A stretch of 64,000 nucleotides of DNA from an uncultured Lachnospiraceae bacterium (GTDB taxonomy: Bacteria > Bacillota > Clostridia > Lachnospirales > Lachnospiraceae), in NCBI GenBank assembly GCA_910585005.1, contig CAJUCN010000012.1, forward strand, positions 1 through 64,000. Reading direction: 5' to 3'. Positions 16,940 through 25,474 of the stretch are shown in pieces. Position numbers and translations under genes: made by a program. The notes under the pieces are model-generated. The model was not told where the DNA came from, made no database searches, and was given only the letters and a program-made list of their open reading frames with translations. Numbering within the stretch: the stretch's first letter is position 1; each line of letters starts with the position of its first letter.

Positions 16940-18307
16940 TTATAAAAGCCCGATCGCATCAGCCACACTTCCAACGCCTATGACCCTGATACCGGAAACA
17001 TCCTTCACCGCATCCATACACACCTTCGGGATAACACAGGAAGTAAACCCCAGCTTTCCTGCTTCCTGCACCCTTGCCTGAACCATATTTACCCCCCGCA
17101 CTTCACCGCTTAATCCCACTTCACCAAATGCAATCATCCGGTCATCTATACATTTATTTTTAAAACTCGACACTAATGCCATCACGATTCCTAAGTCGAT
17201 AGCAGGTTCCTGGATCTTAATGCCGCCCGCGATGTTCACATATGCGTCGCATCCTCCCATCTGAATTCCAAGGCGCTTTTCCAAAACGGCGATCAAAAGG
17301 TTTACCCTGTTAAAATCCGTGCCAGTTGTCTGTCTTCTTGGAATGCCAAAACTGCTATGGCAGACAAGAGCCTGGATCTCCACCAGCATCGGGCGGGTTC
17401 CTTCCATTGAACAGACCACAATAGAACCGCTTGCATGTTCCGGCTTACCGCTTAGCATAAATTCGGAAGGATTGGCCACTTCCTTAAGTCCCTCCGATGC
17501 CATTTCAAAAACACCGATCTCATTTGTTGAACCAAATCGGTTCTTCACCCCTCTTAAAATACGGTAGGATGCATGTCTGTCCCCTTCAAAATAAAGAACA
17601 GTATCTACCATATGCTCCAAGACCCGGGGGCCCGCCACAGTCCCTTCTTTGGTTACATGCCCTACAATAAACACGGATATGTTCATCCCCTTTGCCAACT
17701 GTAAAAGAACGCTGGTCGCCTCTCTGACCTGAGAAATGCTTCCAGGCGCCGACGATATATTTTCCTGGTACATAGTCTGTATAGAATCAATGACCACTAC
17801 ATCCGGCTTCATCCGCCGGATCGTTTCCTCAATCGTACCAAGGCTGGTCTCACACAAAAGCTTTAACGATTCATTGAATTTTCCAATACGGTTTGCCCGC
17901 AGTTTGATCTGCTTTAAGGATTCTTCCCCGGAAACGTAAAGCACATCGCGTTTATCCTGAGCCAACATTCTGCACACTTGTAAAAGGAGCGTTGACTTGC
18001 CAATTCCGGGATCTCCCCCAACCAGCGTCAAAGATCCACGCACCAGCCCGCCTCCCAGCACTCTGTCTAATTCTCCGCTGTGGGTGGTAAGCCGGTCCTC
18101 ATCATCTAATGAAATTTCCTGTAATGACACAGGCAGACCGGGTGACTGTGATAAATGGCGGGATGTGCTTTTGCCTTTTAACACCGGAACTGCCTCCTCC
18201 ACGAAGGTATTCCACTCACGGCAGCCAGGACATTGCCCCATCCATTTGGCGGATTCATACCCACAGTTTTGACAATAAAATACGCTTGCAGCTTTTCCTT
18301 TCGCCAT
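16940..18307 (-). CDS. radA: DNA repair protein RadA
   Basis: A 455-residue RadA (Sms), a RecA-like ATPase that helps branch migration in recombination. It begins MAKGKAASVFYCQNCG, with the four-Cys zinc finger C-x2-C...C-x2-C (YCQNCG and QCPGCREW). Then come Walker A GGDPGIGKSTLL (near 95), the diagnostic KNRFGS motif (near 250) and a LonC-like C-terminal domain. Start 18307 has GGAGG five bases upstream; an in-frame ATG at 18317-18319 is possible. It sits just below a terminator-closed small gene, in the common clpC-radA neighbourhood. Confidence 0.96.
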   Translation of the reverse strand: MAKGKAASVFYCQNCGYESAKWMGQCPGCREWNTFVEEAVPVLKGKSTSRHLSQSPGLPVSLQEISLDDEDRLTTHSGELDRVLGGGLVRGSLTLVGGDPGIGKSTLLLQVCRMLAQDKRDVLYVSGEESLKQIKLRANRIGKFNESLKLLCETSLGTIEETIRRMKPDVVVIDSIQTMYQENISSAPGSISQVREATSVLLQLAKGMNISVFIVGHVTKEGTVAGPRVLEHMVDTVLYFEGDRHASYRILRGVKNRFGSTNEIGVFEMASEGLKEVANPSEFMLSGKPEHASGSIVVCSMEGTRPMLVEIQALVCHSSFGIPRRQTTGTDFNRVNLLIAVLEKRLGIQMGGCDAYVNIAGGIKIQEPAIDLGIVMALVSSFKNKCIDDRMIAFGEVGLSGEVRGVNMVQARVQEAGKLGFTSCVIPKVCMDAVKDVSGIRVIGVGSVADAIGLL

Positions 18308-18341
18308 AAGTCCTCCCATTTTCTTTCCTATATGACAAAAG

Positions 18342-18364
18342 AAGGAACTGCCGCCGGCAGTTCC
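18342..18364 (-). terminator. Terminator of the small conserved gene
   Basis: GGAACTGCC pairs with GGCAGTTCC around a three-base loop on the minus strand, then TTCTTTTGTC. It lies 12 bases past the stop at 18377. Confidence 0.8.
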
Positions 18365-18376
18365 CCCGCTTTGTTT

Positions 18377-18787
18377 CTATTTGGACACTTTGATACTGAC
18401 TTCTCTGTCCGCTTCCAGCTCTACACTGATGTTCATCTTTCCGCCAAGGTTCGTCTTCATCTTACCGATGCTCTTATCATCAATGAAAACCTCGTATTCC
18501 GTATCCTCTTCCAGCCCAAGAGTAATCTGTGCATCCTCCAACCCTTCTGCCATAAAGCTGATACCATCCGTCGTCTCTGAAAAATTCAGGACACTGGTTC
18601 CTGGAACCGATTCATAAGCAAACATTCCATTCCGCTCCAGCTTGGTGATTGCCTTATAGGTCTTAACCTTATACAAATCCCCACAATGTTCAAAATCTTC
18701 TGCTTTTGCCTTTGCTTCCAGCAGATGATTTCCAAAGCTGATCGTGCCATCTGCTTCCGAGCGGAGCAGTTCTTCTACAACAGCCAT
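18377..18787 (-). CDS. Conserved hypothetical protein (often labelled endosialidase)
   Basis: A 136-residue soluble, acidic protein with no signal peptide or membrane segment. Recognisable text includes GTISFGNHLLEAKAKAEDF, LYKVKTYKAITKLERNG and YESVPGTSVLNF. From memory, near-identical small proteins in Lachnospiraceae are labelled endosialidase, but the length and lack of any glycosidase motif argue against that; function should be treated as unknown. The C-terminal half looks like a beta-rich domain (EYEVFIDDKSIGKMKTN). The start has AGGAGG about ten bases upstream. It follows clpC by 72 bases on the same strand and ends at a good terminator, so it may share the clpC transcript. Confidence 0.75.
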   Translation of the reverse strand: MAVVEELLRSEADGTISFGNHLLEAKAKAEDFEHCGDLYKVKTYKAITKLERNGMFAYESVPGTSVLNFSETTDGISFMAEGLEDAQITLGLEEDTEYEVFIDDKSIGKMKTNLGGKMNISVELEADREVSIKVSK

Positions 18788-18859
18788 TTCTTAAGTCCTC
18801 CTGCTATGTCTTTGGTCTTTTATTATTACATTTAGTATAATATATTTTGGCTTAAAAAT

Positions 18860-21316
18860 CTACTTTTCTTTTACATCAAAAACAATCTGTCCCTTGCGTA
18901 AACCTGCAGCCACTGTATCCCCGGCTTTCACATGCCCTGATAAGATCTCCTCTGCCAGACGGTTTTCCACCACACTTTGCAATGCCCGCTTCAAGGGCCG
19001 TGCTCCCATCTTAGCGTCCGAATATTTCGTAATCAAATGTTCTTTAAGGGCCGGACGGATGGTCAAGCTGATCTGCATCTGCTGTATGCACCGCTTGGCC
19101 AATGTGTCACAGAGCAGATTAACAATATCATGCATTTCTTCTTTCCCGAGAGGTTTAAAGACCATAATTTCATCAATGCGGTTGATAAACTCCGGTTTGA
19201 AAAGTTTTTTGACCTCCTCCATGACGCCAGACTTCATTTTATCATAATCCTGCTCTTTGGTAGTCTGTGCGGAAAACCCAAGATTCTTAGGTTCCACAAT
19301 CCGTTGTGCCCCGGCATTGGAGGTCATGATCAGTATGGTATTTTTAAAACTGACTTTCCTGCCCTTGGAATCTGTAATATGTCCGTCATCAAGTACCTGC
19401 AAAAGAATATTGAACACATCAGGATGGGCTTTTTCAATCTCATCAAACAGAACCACGGAATAGGGATTCTTTCTTATCTTTTCACTGAGCTGGCCGCCAT
19501 CTTCAAAGCCTACATACCCTGGAGGTGAACCGATCATTTTGGATACCGAATGGCCCTCCATATATTCGGACATATCCACACGGATCAACGCACTTTCTGA
19601 TCCAAACATCGCTTCCGCCAATGCTTTGGAAAGCTCCGTTTTCCCTACGCCTGTAGGTCCTAAGAACAGAAAAGAACCGATGGGCCTTCCCGGATCCTGC
19701 AAGCCCACTCTTCCCCTGCGGATCGCCTGAGATACGGCGGTCACCGCATCGTTTTGGCCGATCACACGCCTATGGAGCACCTTTTCCAGCTTTAACAGAC
19801 GTTCACTTTCTTTTTCCGTTAGTTTTTTTACTGGAACTTTGGTCCAGGAAGAAACCACTTCAGCAATCTCGTTTTCACCAATGGAAACCTGATTATTTGC
19901 CTCCTTTTTGCGGTTTTTCTCTCTTTCCCGTTCGTATTTTTTTATCAGCTTCTCCTGATTTGCCCGAAGCAGCGATGCCTCCTCAAGATTTCCGGATCTG
20001 ACACACTGTTCTACCTGCAGATCCATTTCCCTGATCTCATTTAACGCATCCTTCAATTTTTCTGGCATATGCATGTTTTTCAGCCTGACGGCAGCAGCAG
20101 CCTCATCGATCAGATCAATTGCCTTATCTGGCAAATTCCTGTCATTAATATACCTCTCTGATAAAGTAACTGCAGCAACAACCGCCTCATCCGTGATCGC
20201 CACTTTGTGATGTTCTTCATATTTGTGGGCAATACCTTTTAAGATCTCTATCGCCTGGGGGATCGTTGGTTCTTCCACATATACAGATTGGAAACGCCTT
20301 TCCAAGGCCGCGTCCTTTTCCACATATTTATGATATTCCGCTACCGTCGTTGCACCGATAAGCTGCAATTCCCCCCTTGCAAGAGAAGGTTTTAAGATAT
20401 TCGAGGCATCGATTGCCCCTTCTGCACCTCCCGCACCGATAATTGTATGCATTTCATCCAGAAATAAGATTACATTTCCATCTTCCTGCACTTCCCGGAT
20501 AACCTTCTTGATTCTTTCTTCAAATTCGCCCCGGTATTTGGATCCTGCCACCATTCCGGACAGATCCAGCGTCAGAACTCTCTTGTTCTGTACCGTAAAG
20601 GGCACTTCCCCTGCCGCTATGCGTAATGCCAGCCCTTCCACTACAGCCGTTTTCCCCACCCCCGGTTCTCCGATCAGGCAAGGATTATTTTTGGTTCTGC
20701 GGCTTAGTATTTCGATCACACGCTTGATCTCATCCTCCCGGCCGATTACTGGATCTAATTTGCCCTCTGCGGCAAGGGCCGTTAAATTACGGCTGTATTG
20801 CTCCAAAGTGGACGCCTGCTTGCTTTTCCTTCCATGCTTTTTAGACAAATCTTCTTTATATAAGTTTCCGTCCTCGCCGATAGCCACCAAGGTATCTGCA
20901 TACAGCTTTTGTATGGATATTCCCAATGTATTGAGAAGCCTTACCGCTACATTTTCCCCTTCCTTAAGGAGCGCTAAAAGGATGTGCTCCGTACCAGTTG
21001 CCTCCGCCCCAAAACGATCCGCCTGTCCATGCGCTTCCTCCAGAATAAACTGAGCCCTGGGGGAATAGTTTTCCTTATCCACTAAAGCTACGGAACCTTC
21101 CGGGACAATAAGCTCCTGGATCATTTCAATGATCTTTTTCTCATCCGCGCCGTTATCAGACAAGACCTTTGCCGCCACCCCCGTATTTTCCTTTAACAAT
21201 CCTACCAGAATGTGTTCCGTGCCCACATACCCGGCATGCATTCTCACCGCCGTCTTCTCCGCCAATTTAAGAGCTGTACTTGCCTTATCTGTAAAACCAA
21301 ACTTCTGACTGCTCAT
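18860..21316 (-). CDS. clpC: ATP-dependent Clp protease ATP-binding subunit ClpC
   Basis: An 818-residue HSP100 unfoldase that feeds substrates to ClpP. Two Clp_N repeats (about 1-145) carry YVGTEHILVGLL and ATGTEHILLALL. AAA domain 1 has GEPGVGKTAVVEGLA (near 215); a middle coiled region follows (about 410-480); AAA domain 2 has GPTGVGKTELSKALAE (near 555) and the ClpB/C C-terminal domain. The mid-domain length fits ClpC rather than ClpB. The start overlaps the GntR regulator stop (ATGA), and its GGAGG lies inside the regulator gene, so translation is coupled. CtsR, McsA and McsB, the usual partners in Bacilli, are not adjacent. Confidence 0.96.
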   Translation of the reverse strand: MSSQKFGFTDKASTALKLAEKTAVRMHAGYVGTEHILVGLLKENTGVAAKVLSDNGADEKKIIEMIQELIVPEGSVALVDKENYSPRAQFILEEAHGQADRFGAEATGTEHILLALLKEGENVAVRLLNTLGISIQKLYADTLVAIGEDGNLYKEDLSKKHGRKSKQASTLEQYSRNLTALAAEGKLDPVIGREDEIKRVIEILSRRTKNNPCLIGEPGVGKTAVVEGLALRIAAGEVPFTVQNKRVLTLDLSGMVAGSKYRGEFEERIKKVIREVQEDGNVILFLDEMHTIIGAGGAEGAIDASNILKPSLARGELQLIGATTVAEYHKYVEKDAALERRFQSVYVEEPTIPQAIEILKGIAHKYEEHHKVAITDEAVVAAVTLSERYINDRNLPDKAIDLIDEAAAAVRLKNMHMPEKLKDALNEIREMDLQVEQCVRSGNLEEASLLRANQEKLIKKYEREREKNRKKEANNQVSIGENEIAEVVSSWTKVPVKKLTEKESERLLKLEKVLHRRVIGQNDAVTAVSQAIRRGRVGLQDPGRPIGSFLFLGPTGVGKTELSKALAEAMFGSESALIRVDMSEYMEGHSVSKMIGSPPGYVGFEDGGQLSEKIRKNPYSVVLFDEIEKAHPDVFNILLQVLDDGHITDSKGRKVSFKNTILIMTSNAGAQRIVEPKNLGFSAQTTKEQDYDKMKSGVMEEVKKLFKPEFINRIDEIMVFKPLGKEEMHDIVNLLCDTLAKRCIQQMQISLTIRPALKEHLITKYSDAKMGARPLKRALQSVVENRLAEEILSGHVKAGDTVAAGLRKGQIVFDVKEK

Positions 21317-21690
21317 GAAATTCCTCCAAATTCTTCATAAATTTCTTCTACGATCTGATGCACTTCCTCTCTGGAAATCCCTTTGCAGATCGCCTTTGCC
21401 AATATCACCCGCAGCTCTCCGTCCATTTCTTCAAGAGTCCGGAGTTTATCAAGATCCAGTGCGACCACAGCCCCCCTACGCCTGTCCACCTTTAAAAACC
21501 CTTCCTGCTTAAGCACAGTATAAGCTTTATTGACCGTATGCATATTAATTCCGATCTCCTCAGCCAATTGACGCACAGAAGGAAGTGCGTCCCCTTCCTG
21601 GAATTTCGCCGTAGCGATCCCAAGAACGATCTGATTTCTGAGCTGGAGATACAAGGCTTCCTCGCTGTTAAAATCTATCTCTATTATCAT
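21313..21690 (-). CDS. GntR-family (YtrA-type) transcriptional regulator
   Basis: A 125-residue regulator with an N-terminal winged helix and only a short C-terminal tail, the YtrA subfamily plan. The DNA-binding part reads LYLQLRNQIVLGIA then LPSVRQLAEEIGINMHTVNKAY and ends RRRGAVV. The start is ATG 21690 (GAGG eight bases upstream); a longer frame begins with TTG at 21717 inside a hairpin. Its stop overlaps the clpC start by four bases. This coupling makes it the likely controller of clpC. A 12-bp stem hairpin at 21716-21743 lies directly upstream. Confidence 0.9.
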   Translation of the reverse strand: MIIEIDFNSEEALYLQLRNQIVLGIATAKFQEGDALPSVRQLAEEIGINMHTVNKAYTVLKQEGFLKVDRRRGAVVALDLDKLRTLEEMDGELRVILAKAICKGISREEVHQIVEEIYEEFGGIS

Positions 21691-21715
21691 TCCTACATCC
21701 TCTCGTACTTGACGC

Positions 21716-21743
21716 AAGAGGAATAGCTGACGCTATCCCTCTT
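21716..21743. other. Strong hairpin between the SH3 gene and gntR-clpC
   Basis: AAGAGGAATAGC and GCTATCCCTCTT (one mismatch in DNA, G-U in RNA on the minus strand) flank a four-base loop. It begins five bases after the SH3 gene stop. The T-run lies on the plus-strand side, so for the minus-strand transcript it is not a standard terminator; it may protect the mRNA end, attenuate, or bind a protein. Confidence 0.6.
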
Positions 21744-21747
21744 TTGT

Positions 21748-23085
21748 CTACAGATCCTTATCATCCATATTTAAAAACTCAAATTCAAACTCGTCATCAT
21801 CTACCAAAAAATTCTGCGGCTTTCTGGATGCCGGTTTCTTCACGCCTTCCTTTCTTTCGGCTGCCCGAAGTTCCGGCTGCCCTTCCTTTCTGGGACGTGC
21901 CGGACGTTCACTGGTTCTTTGGCCTGCCTCTTCTCTGGGGACTGGCCGTTTCTTTCTTACAGGTGCCGGTTCCGGTTCTTCCTCCTCTATGACCCTTCTC
22001 CTGACTTTTTTTCTTACAGGTTCCGGCTCCGGTTCCTCTTCCTCTTCTTCGTCCTCCTCGTCATAATCATCATAGTACAGACTCCTGATCTTGAAAATCA
22101 ATATGGTAACTATAATGACCAAAAGTACGATCACACCTGCAAGAACGATCATGATAATTTTATTCGTCTTTGCTGTCTCCTGTAATTTAGGAACCTGCTC
22201 ATTCACATAATTAATCGCATCTTTGATAACAGAAATTTTAGTTTTTCCGCCTGCTGTATAATCATAGAGATAATATTCTTCATTTTCCCAGACTACTTCA
22301 TAATCTCCGTGGGATTCCTCTGGTTCCGGCTCCGGTTCTGCCTCTTCCGGGTTTTCTCCTTCGCCCCCTTCCGGGTTTTCCCCCTCACCGCCTTCCGGGT
22401 TTTCTCCTTCAGAAGGCTCCCCGTCTCCTTCCCCTTCTGACGGTGTATCTGTAGCTGGCGCCTGGCCGATTGTTATTAGATTCGCTTTTATATATCCCTC
22501 AATGGATCTGCCGTTATAATCACACTTGATCTGATACCATTTACTTCCGGCGCTGTCATTGGCTTCGCCAATGAGCGTAACCCCCGTACCGTTAGGCAAA
22601 GAGGTAACTACACTGTGATTCGTGGATGCCCCGGAACGAATTCTTGCATTGGAATCACACTTGATCACTGCCTGCTGTTCCTCAATAGCTGTAGGCACTG
22701 TCGCTTCCGGCTGACTGGACGAAGAGGAAGGCTGTTCCGGACTCTCTAAAGTAGCTGTAGAAGATACCGTAATCGTTTCACTGGTTTTTACCATATCGCT
22801 CCGAATATAGCCATATCCGCCGCCTGCAACGGATACCTTATACCAGACCGCTCCTGAACTGTCCTTTACCGCATCAAGAATATCGATCTTTTTGCCCTTT
22901 GTTGCGCTTGCAACTACTTCACTGCCCGTACTGGCCTGTGCACGGATATTGGCATTGGCGGTAACTTCTCCTTCCGCCGCCAAGCTGGTTAATGCCATTA
23001 CCCAAAACACACCTGCTGCTATGGCGAATGCCGTTAAATTTTTTATCAAACTACAGCTTTTCCTCTTTCTTCTATACGTCTTCAC
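21748..23085 (-). CDS. SH3-domain membrane protein with a charged cytoplasmic tail
   Basis: A 445-residue protein starting with GTG at 23085 (AAGGGAGAG eight bases upstream, 20 bases after the zinc-ribbon gene). A basic N-terminus (VKTYRRKRKSC) leads into a hydrophobic signal segment ending SLAAEG. Two bacterial SH3 domains follow (about 45-115 and 145-215), the type that binds cell-wall peptides. Next come a PEGGEGEN repeat region (about 225-250), a folded stretch with YYLYDYTAGGKTKIS, a membrane segment near 305-328, and a cytoplasmic tail alternating acidic (DEEDEEEEEEPEPEP) and basic (RKKVRRRV) blocks. The plan suggests a wall-sensing single-pass protein; function is unknown. Confidence 0.8.
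   Translation of the reverse strand: MKTYRRKRKSCSLIKNLTAFAIAAGVFWVMALTSLAAEGEVTANANIRAQASTGSEVVASATKGKKIDILDAVKDSSGAVWYKVSVAGGGYGYIRSDMVKTSETITVSSTATLESPEQPSSSSSQPEATVPTAIEEQQAVIKCDSNARIRSGASTNHSVVTSLPNGTGVTLIGEANDSAGSKWYQIKCDYNGRSIEGYIKANLITIGQAPATDTPSEGEGDGEPSEGENPEGGEGENPEGGEGENPEEAEPEPEPEESHGDYEVVWENEEYYLYDYTAGGKTKISVIKDAINYVNEQVPKLQETAKTNKIIMIVLAGVIVLLVIIVTILIFKIRSLYYDDYDEEDEEEEEEPEPEPVRKKVRRRVIEEEEPEPAPVRKKRPVPREEAGQRTSERPARPRKEGQPELRAAERKEGVKKPASRKPQNFLVDDDEFEFEFLNMDDKDL
22344..22412 (-). repeat. 24-bp tandem repeat, about three copies
   Basis: CTTCCGG recurs at 22344, 22368 and 22392 in near-identical 24-bp units with a few substitutions. Each unit encodes NPEGGEGE in the SH3 protein linker. 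Copy number may vary between strains. Confidence 0.85.
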
Positions 23086-23104
23086 TTCGTTCTCTCCCTT
23101 ATCC

Positions 23105-23563
23105 TTATCTCGTAAAACGGATACTTCCCTGTTCACCCTGCAGCGTATCCCCATATCCTGCCAGGTTTTTCTTCTTTTCATTCCGCACTTTATCTTCCAT
23201 TTTGCGGTGATAAGCAACTTCACAAGTAGGGCACAACCTTCCGCTCTTAATATCCGCACCGCACATTTCACACCGGATATACCCTCCCGGATTATCAATA
23301 ACCTCAAAACGGTTCTCTTTGATCATCTCCCGTATCACCTTATGGGTAACACCGGTATCGTCTGAAATCTGCGCTACATTCGCACCCCTGTGCGTATCCA
23401 GGTAATTGCGGACTTTACCATAGTCGTCATACTCTAACCCTTCGCATTCCTCGCACCGATATTCCCCCAGACCTTTGTAAACAAGAACCCCGCCGCACAC
23501 CGCGCACAGAGTCGGCTTCTGATAACCGCCTGGCATCCATATCTTTCCTACATTTTCTGCCAT
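23105..23563 (-). CDS. Zinc-ribbon protein, YvyF-like (flagellar-operon family)
   Basis: A 152-residue cytoplasmic protein with two Cys pairs near the N-terminus (CAVCGG and CEECEG) and two more in the second half (CEMCGA and CPTCE). Between them lies a helical segment, DDTGVTHKVIREMIKENR, that looks like a small helix-turn-helix. This matches the YvyF/TIGR03826-type family labelled flagellar protein, but no flagellar gene is in the window, so a general DNA- or RNA-binding role is more likely. Start ATG 23563 is preceded by GGGGG at about eight bases; ATG 23572 lacks spacing. It sits between purD (18 bases) and the SH3 gene (19 bases), so all are likely one transcript. Confidence 0.75.
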   Translation of the reverse strand: MAENVGKIWMPGGYQKPTLCAVCGGVLVYKGLGEYRCEECEGLEYDDYGKVRNYLDTHRGANVAQISDDTGVTHKVIREMIKENRFEVIDNPGGYIRCEMCGADIKSGRLCPTCEVAYHRKMEDKVRNEKKKNLAGYGDTLQGEQGSIRFTR

Positions 23564-23581
23564 ATGCTGCATCCCCCTGCC

Positions 23582-24862
23582 TTATGCTTCATCAATTGCT
23601 TTCCCAATATCATGACGCATATATTTATTTTCAAAAGAAACCCACTGCGCCGCTTCATAAGCATTGGCCCTGGCTTCTTTCAAATCACTGCCCTTAGCGG
23701 TAACTCCTAAGACTCTTCCACCATTTGTAACGATTCCCTGATCTGTCTTCACCGTTCCCGCATGGAAACAAAAATAAGAATCCTGTCCGTCAAATTTTTC
23801 CAGTCCTTTTATAGGAAATCCTTTTTCATAGTTAACCGGATATCCTTCCGAAGCAAGGACGACGCACACTGCGGCGTTCTCTTCAAATTGAAGATCAACC
23901 TCGTCAAGCCTGCCATCAATGCAGGCTTCCAACACCTCTATGATATCATTCTTCATTCTTGGCAAAACGACCTGGGCTTCCGGATCCCCAAACCTGGCAT
24001 TGTATTCTAAAACCCGGGGACCGAATTCTGTAAGCATTAAGCCAAAGAAAATAACTCCCTTAAATTCCCTGCCTTCCGCCGCCATTGCATTCACAGTCGC
24101 CTGATAAATATATTTTTGGCAAAAATCATCTATCTCTTTCGTGTAAAACGGGCTGGGAGAAAAAGTCCCCATTCCTCCTGTATTTGGCCCCAGGTCATCA
24201 TCATAGGCACGTTTGTGATCCTGAGCGGAGGTCATCGTCTTTATCGTCCTGCCATCTACAAAAGCAAGAACCGATACCTCCCTGCCTTTCATAAACTGTT
24301 CCACAACCAAACGGTTTCCGGCGCTCCCAAACTGCTTATCCTGCATGATCGCCTTGACCCCTTCTCTTGCCTGTTCTAAGTTATCACAAATAAGTACGCC
24401 CTTCCCCAGTGCAAGGCCATCTGCCTTAAGCACAATTGGAAATTCTATCATTTCAAGGTAAGCAAGCGCATCCTGGGGCTGGTCAAAGGTTTCATAACCG
24501 GCTGTAGGGATACCATACCGCTTCATCAGATCCTTGGAAAACGCTTTACTTCCTTCCAGGATCGCCGCATTCTTTCTTGGGCCAAAGGTCCGGATGCCTG
24601 CTTTTTCCATTTCATCCACAAGCCCCCCTACAAGCGGGTCGTCCATGCCCACAATGACAAGACCAATTTCTTTTTCTTTTGCAAAAGCTACCAGCTTATC
24701 AAATTCCATTGCCCCGATCGGGACACATTCTGCAATCTGTCCAATACCTGCATTCCCCGGCGCACAATAGATCTTATCTGCCTTTGGACTCTTTGCCACA
24801 CTCTGTGCTATCGCATGTTCTCTTCCGCCGCTTCCAACAATTAATACTTTCAACTGCGTCAT
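23582..24862 (-). CDS. purD: Phosphoribosylamine-glycine ligase PurD
   Basis: A 426-residue GAR synthetase that joins glycine to phosphoribosylamine in purine synthesis. It shows KVLIVGSGGREHA at the N-terminus, an ATP-grasp core with LKADGLALGKGV, GPNTGGMGTFSPSPF and EYNARFGDPEAQ, and a usual length. The annotated ATG at 24862 has AAAGGA only one base upstream. A TTG at 24853 has the same site at nine bases and would start MKVLIVG, the common family start, so initiation at TTG is quite possible. It is the last pur gene of purE-M-N-D and follows purN by six bases. Confidence 0.97.
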   Translation of the reverse strand: MTQLKVLIVGSGGREHAIAQSVAKSPKADKIYCAPGNAGIGQIAECVPIGAMEFDKLVAFAKEKEIGLVIVGMDDPLVGGLVDEMEKAGIRTFGPRKNAAILEGSKAFSKDLMKRYGIPTAGYETFDQPQDALAYLEMIEFPIVLKADGLALGKGVLICDNLEQAREGVKAIMQDKQFGSAGNRLVVEQFMKGREVSVLAFVDGRTIKTMTSAQDHKRAYDDDLGPNTGGMGTFSPSPFYTKEIDDFCQKYIYQATVNAMAAEGREFKGVIFFGLMLTEFGPRVLEYNARFGDPEAQVVLPRMKNDIIEVLEACIDGRLDEVDLQFEENAAVCVVLASEGYPVNYEKGFPIKGLEKFDGQDSYFCFHAGTVKTDQGIVTNGGRVLGVTAKGSDLKEARANAYEAAQWVSFENKYMRHDIGKAIDEA

Positions 24863-24868
24863 TCCTTT

Positions 24869-25474
24869 CTAACCATTCGTTTTACCGTATCCGGCTGCAA
24901 TTTCATTGATTGCCTGTGGAAGAATAATCCACTCAGCCTGCTCCATAACTCTCTTTTGAAGAGTTTCCGGTGTATCATCTTCCAGCACCTGGACTGACTT
25001 TTGGCAGATGATCCTCCCGGTATCCGTCCCTTCATCTACATAATGAACCGTAGCGCCTGTTATTTTTACTCCCCTCTCCAGCGCTGCCTCATGCACCTTA
25101 AGCCCATAAAACCCTGTACCGCAAAAAGCCGGAATCAGGGAAGGATGTATATTGATAATGCGGCCACGATAGGTTTCAATCATCTTGGGTGGAAGAATCA
25201 CCAAAAACCCCGCCAGGACAATCAAATCAGGATTTAATTCTTCCAAACGATCCAAAAAAGCATCGTTATACTTCTCTCGATCTGAAAAACTCTTGGGTGA
25301 AATACAAAATGCAGGAATATGGTTTTGTTCCGCTCTTTTCAACGCATATGCAGACTCATTATTGCTAATTACACCTGTAATGCGGGTTTCTTTGATCCTT
25401 CCATTCTTCACCCCGTCAATAATAGCCTGAAGGTTCGTTCCCCCGCCCGAAACACACACTACAATATTTAGCAT
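24869..25474 (-). CDS. purN: Phosphoribosylglycinamide formyltransferase PurN
   Basis: A 201-residue GAR transformylase using 10-formyl-tetrahydrofolate. Motifs are VCVSGGGTNLQAII at the N-terminus, ISNNESAYALKRA, the catalytic region NIHPSLIPAFCGTGFYG (Asn-His) and TGATVHYVDEGTDTG (Asp). It overlaps the purM stop by seven bases and is followed closely by purD, so it is in the pur operon. Confidence 0.97.
   Translation of the reverse strand: MLNIVVCVSGGGTNLQAIIDGVKNGRIKETRITGVISNNESAYALKRAEQNHIPAFCISPKSFSDREKYNDAFLDRLEELNPDLIVLAGFLVILPPKMIETYRGRIINIHPSLIPAFCGTGFYGLKVHEAALERGVKITGATVHYVDEGTDTGRIICQKSVQVLEDDTPETLQKRVMEQAEWIILPQAINEIAAGYGKTNG

Noticed and set aside
16880..16940. Direct repeat TATGACAAA (two copies, 11 bp apart) between radA and the LCP gene
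   Set aside because: Short, AT-rich and without a clear promoter nearby; not enough for an operator call.
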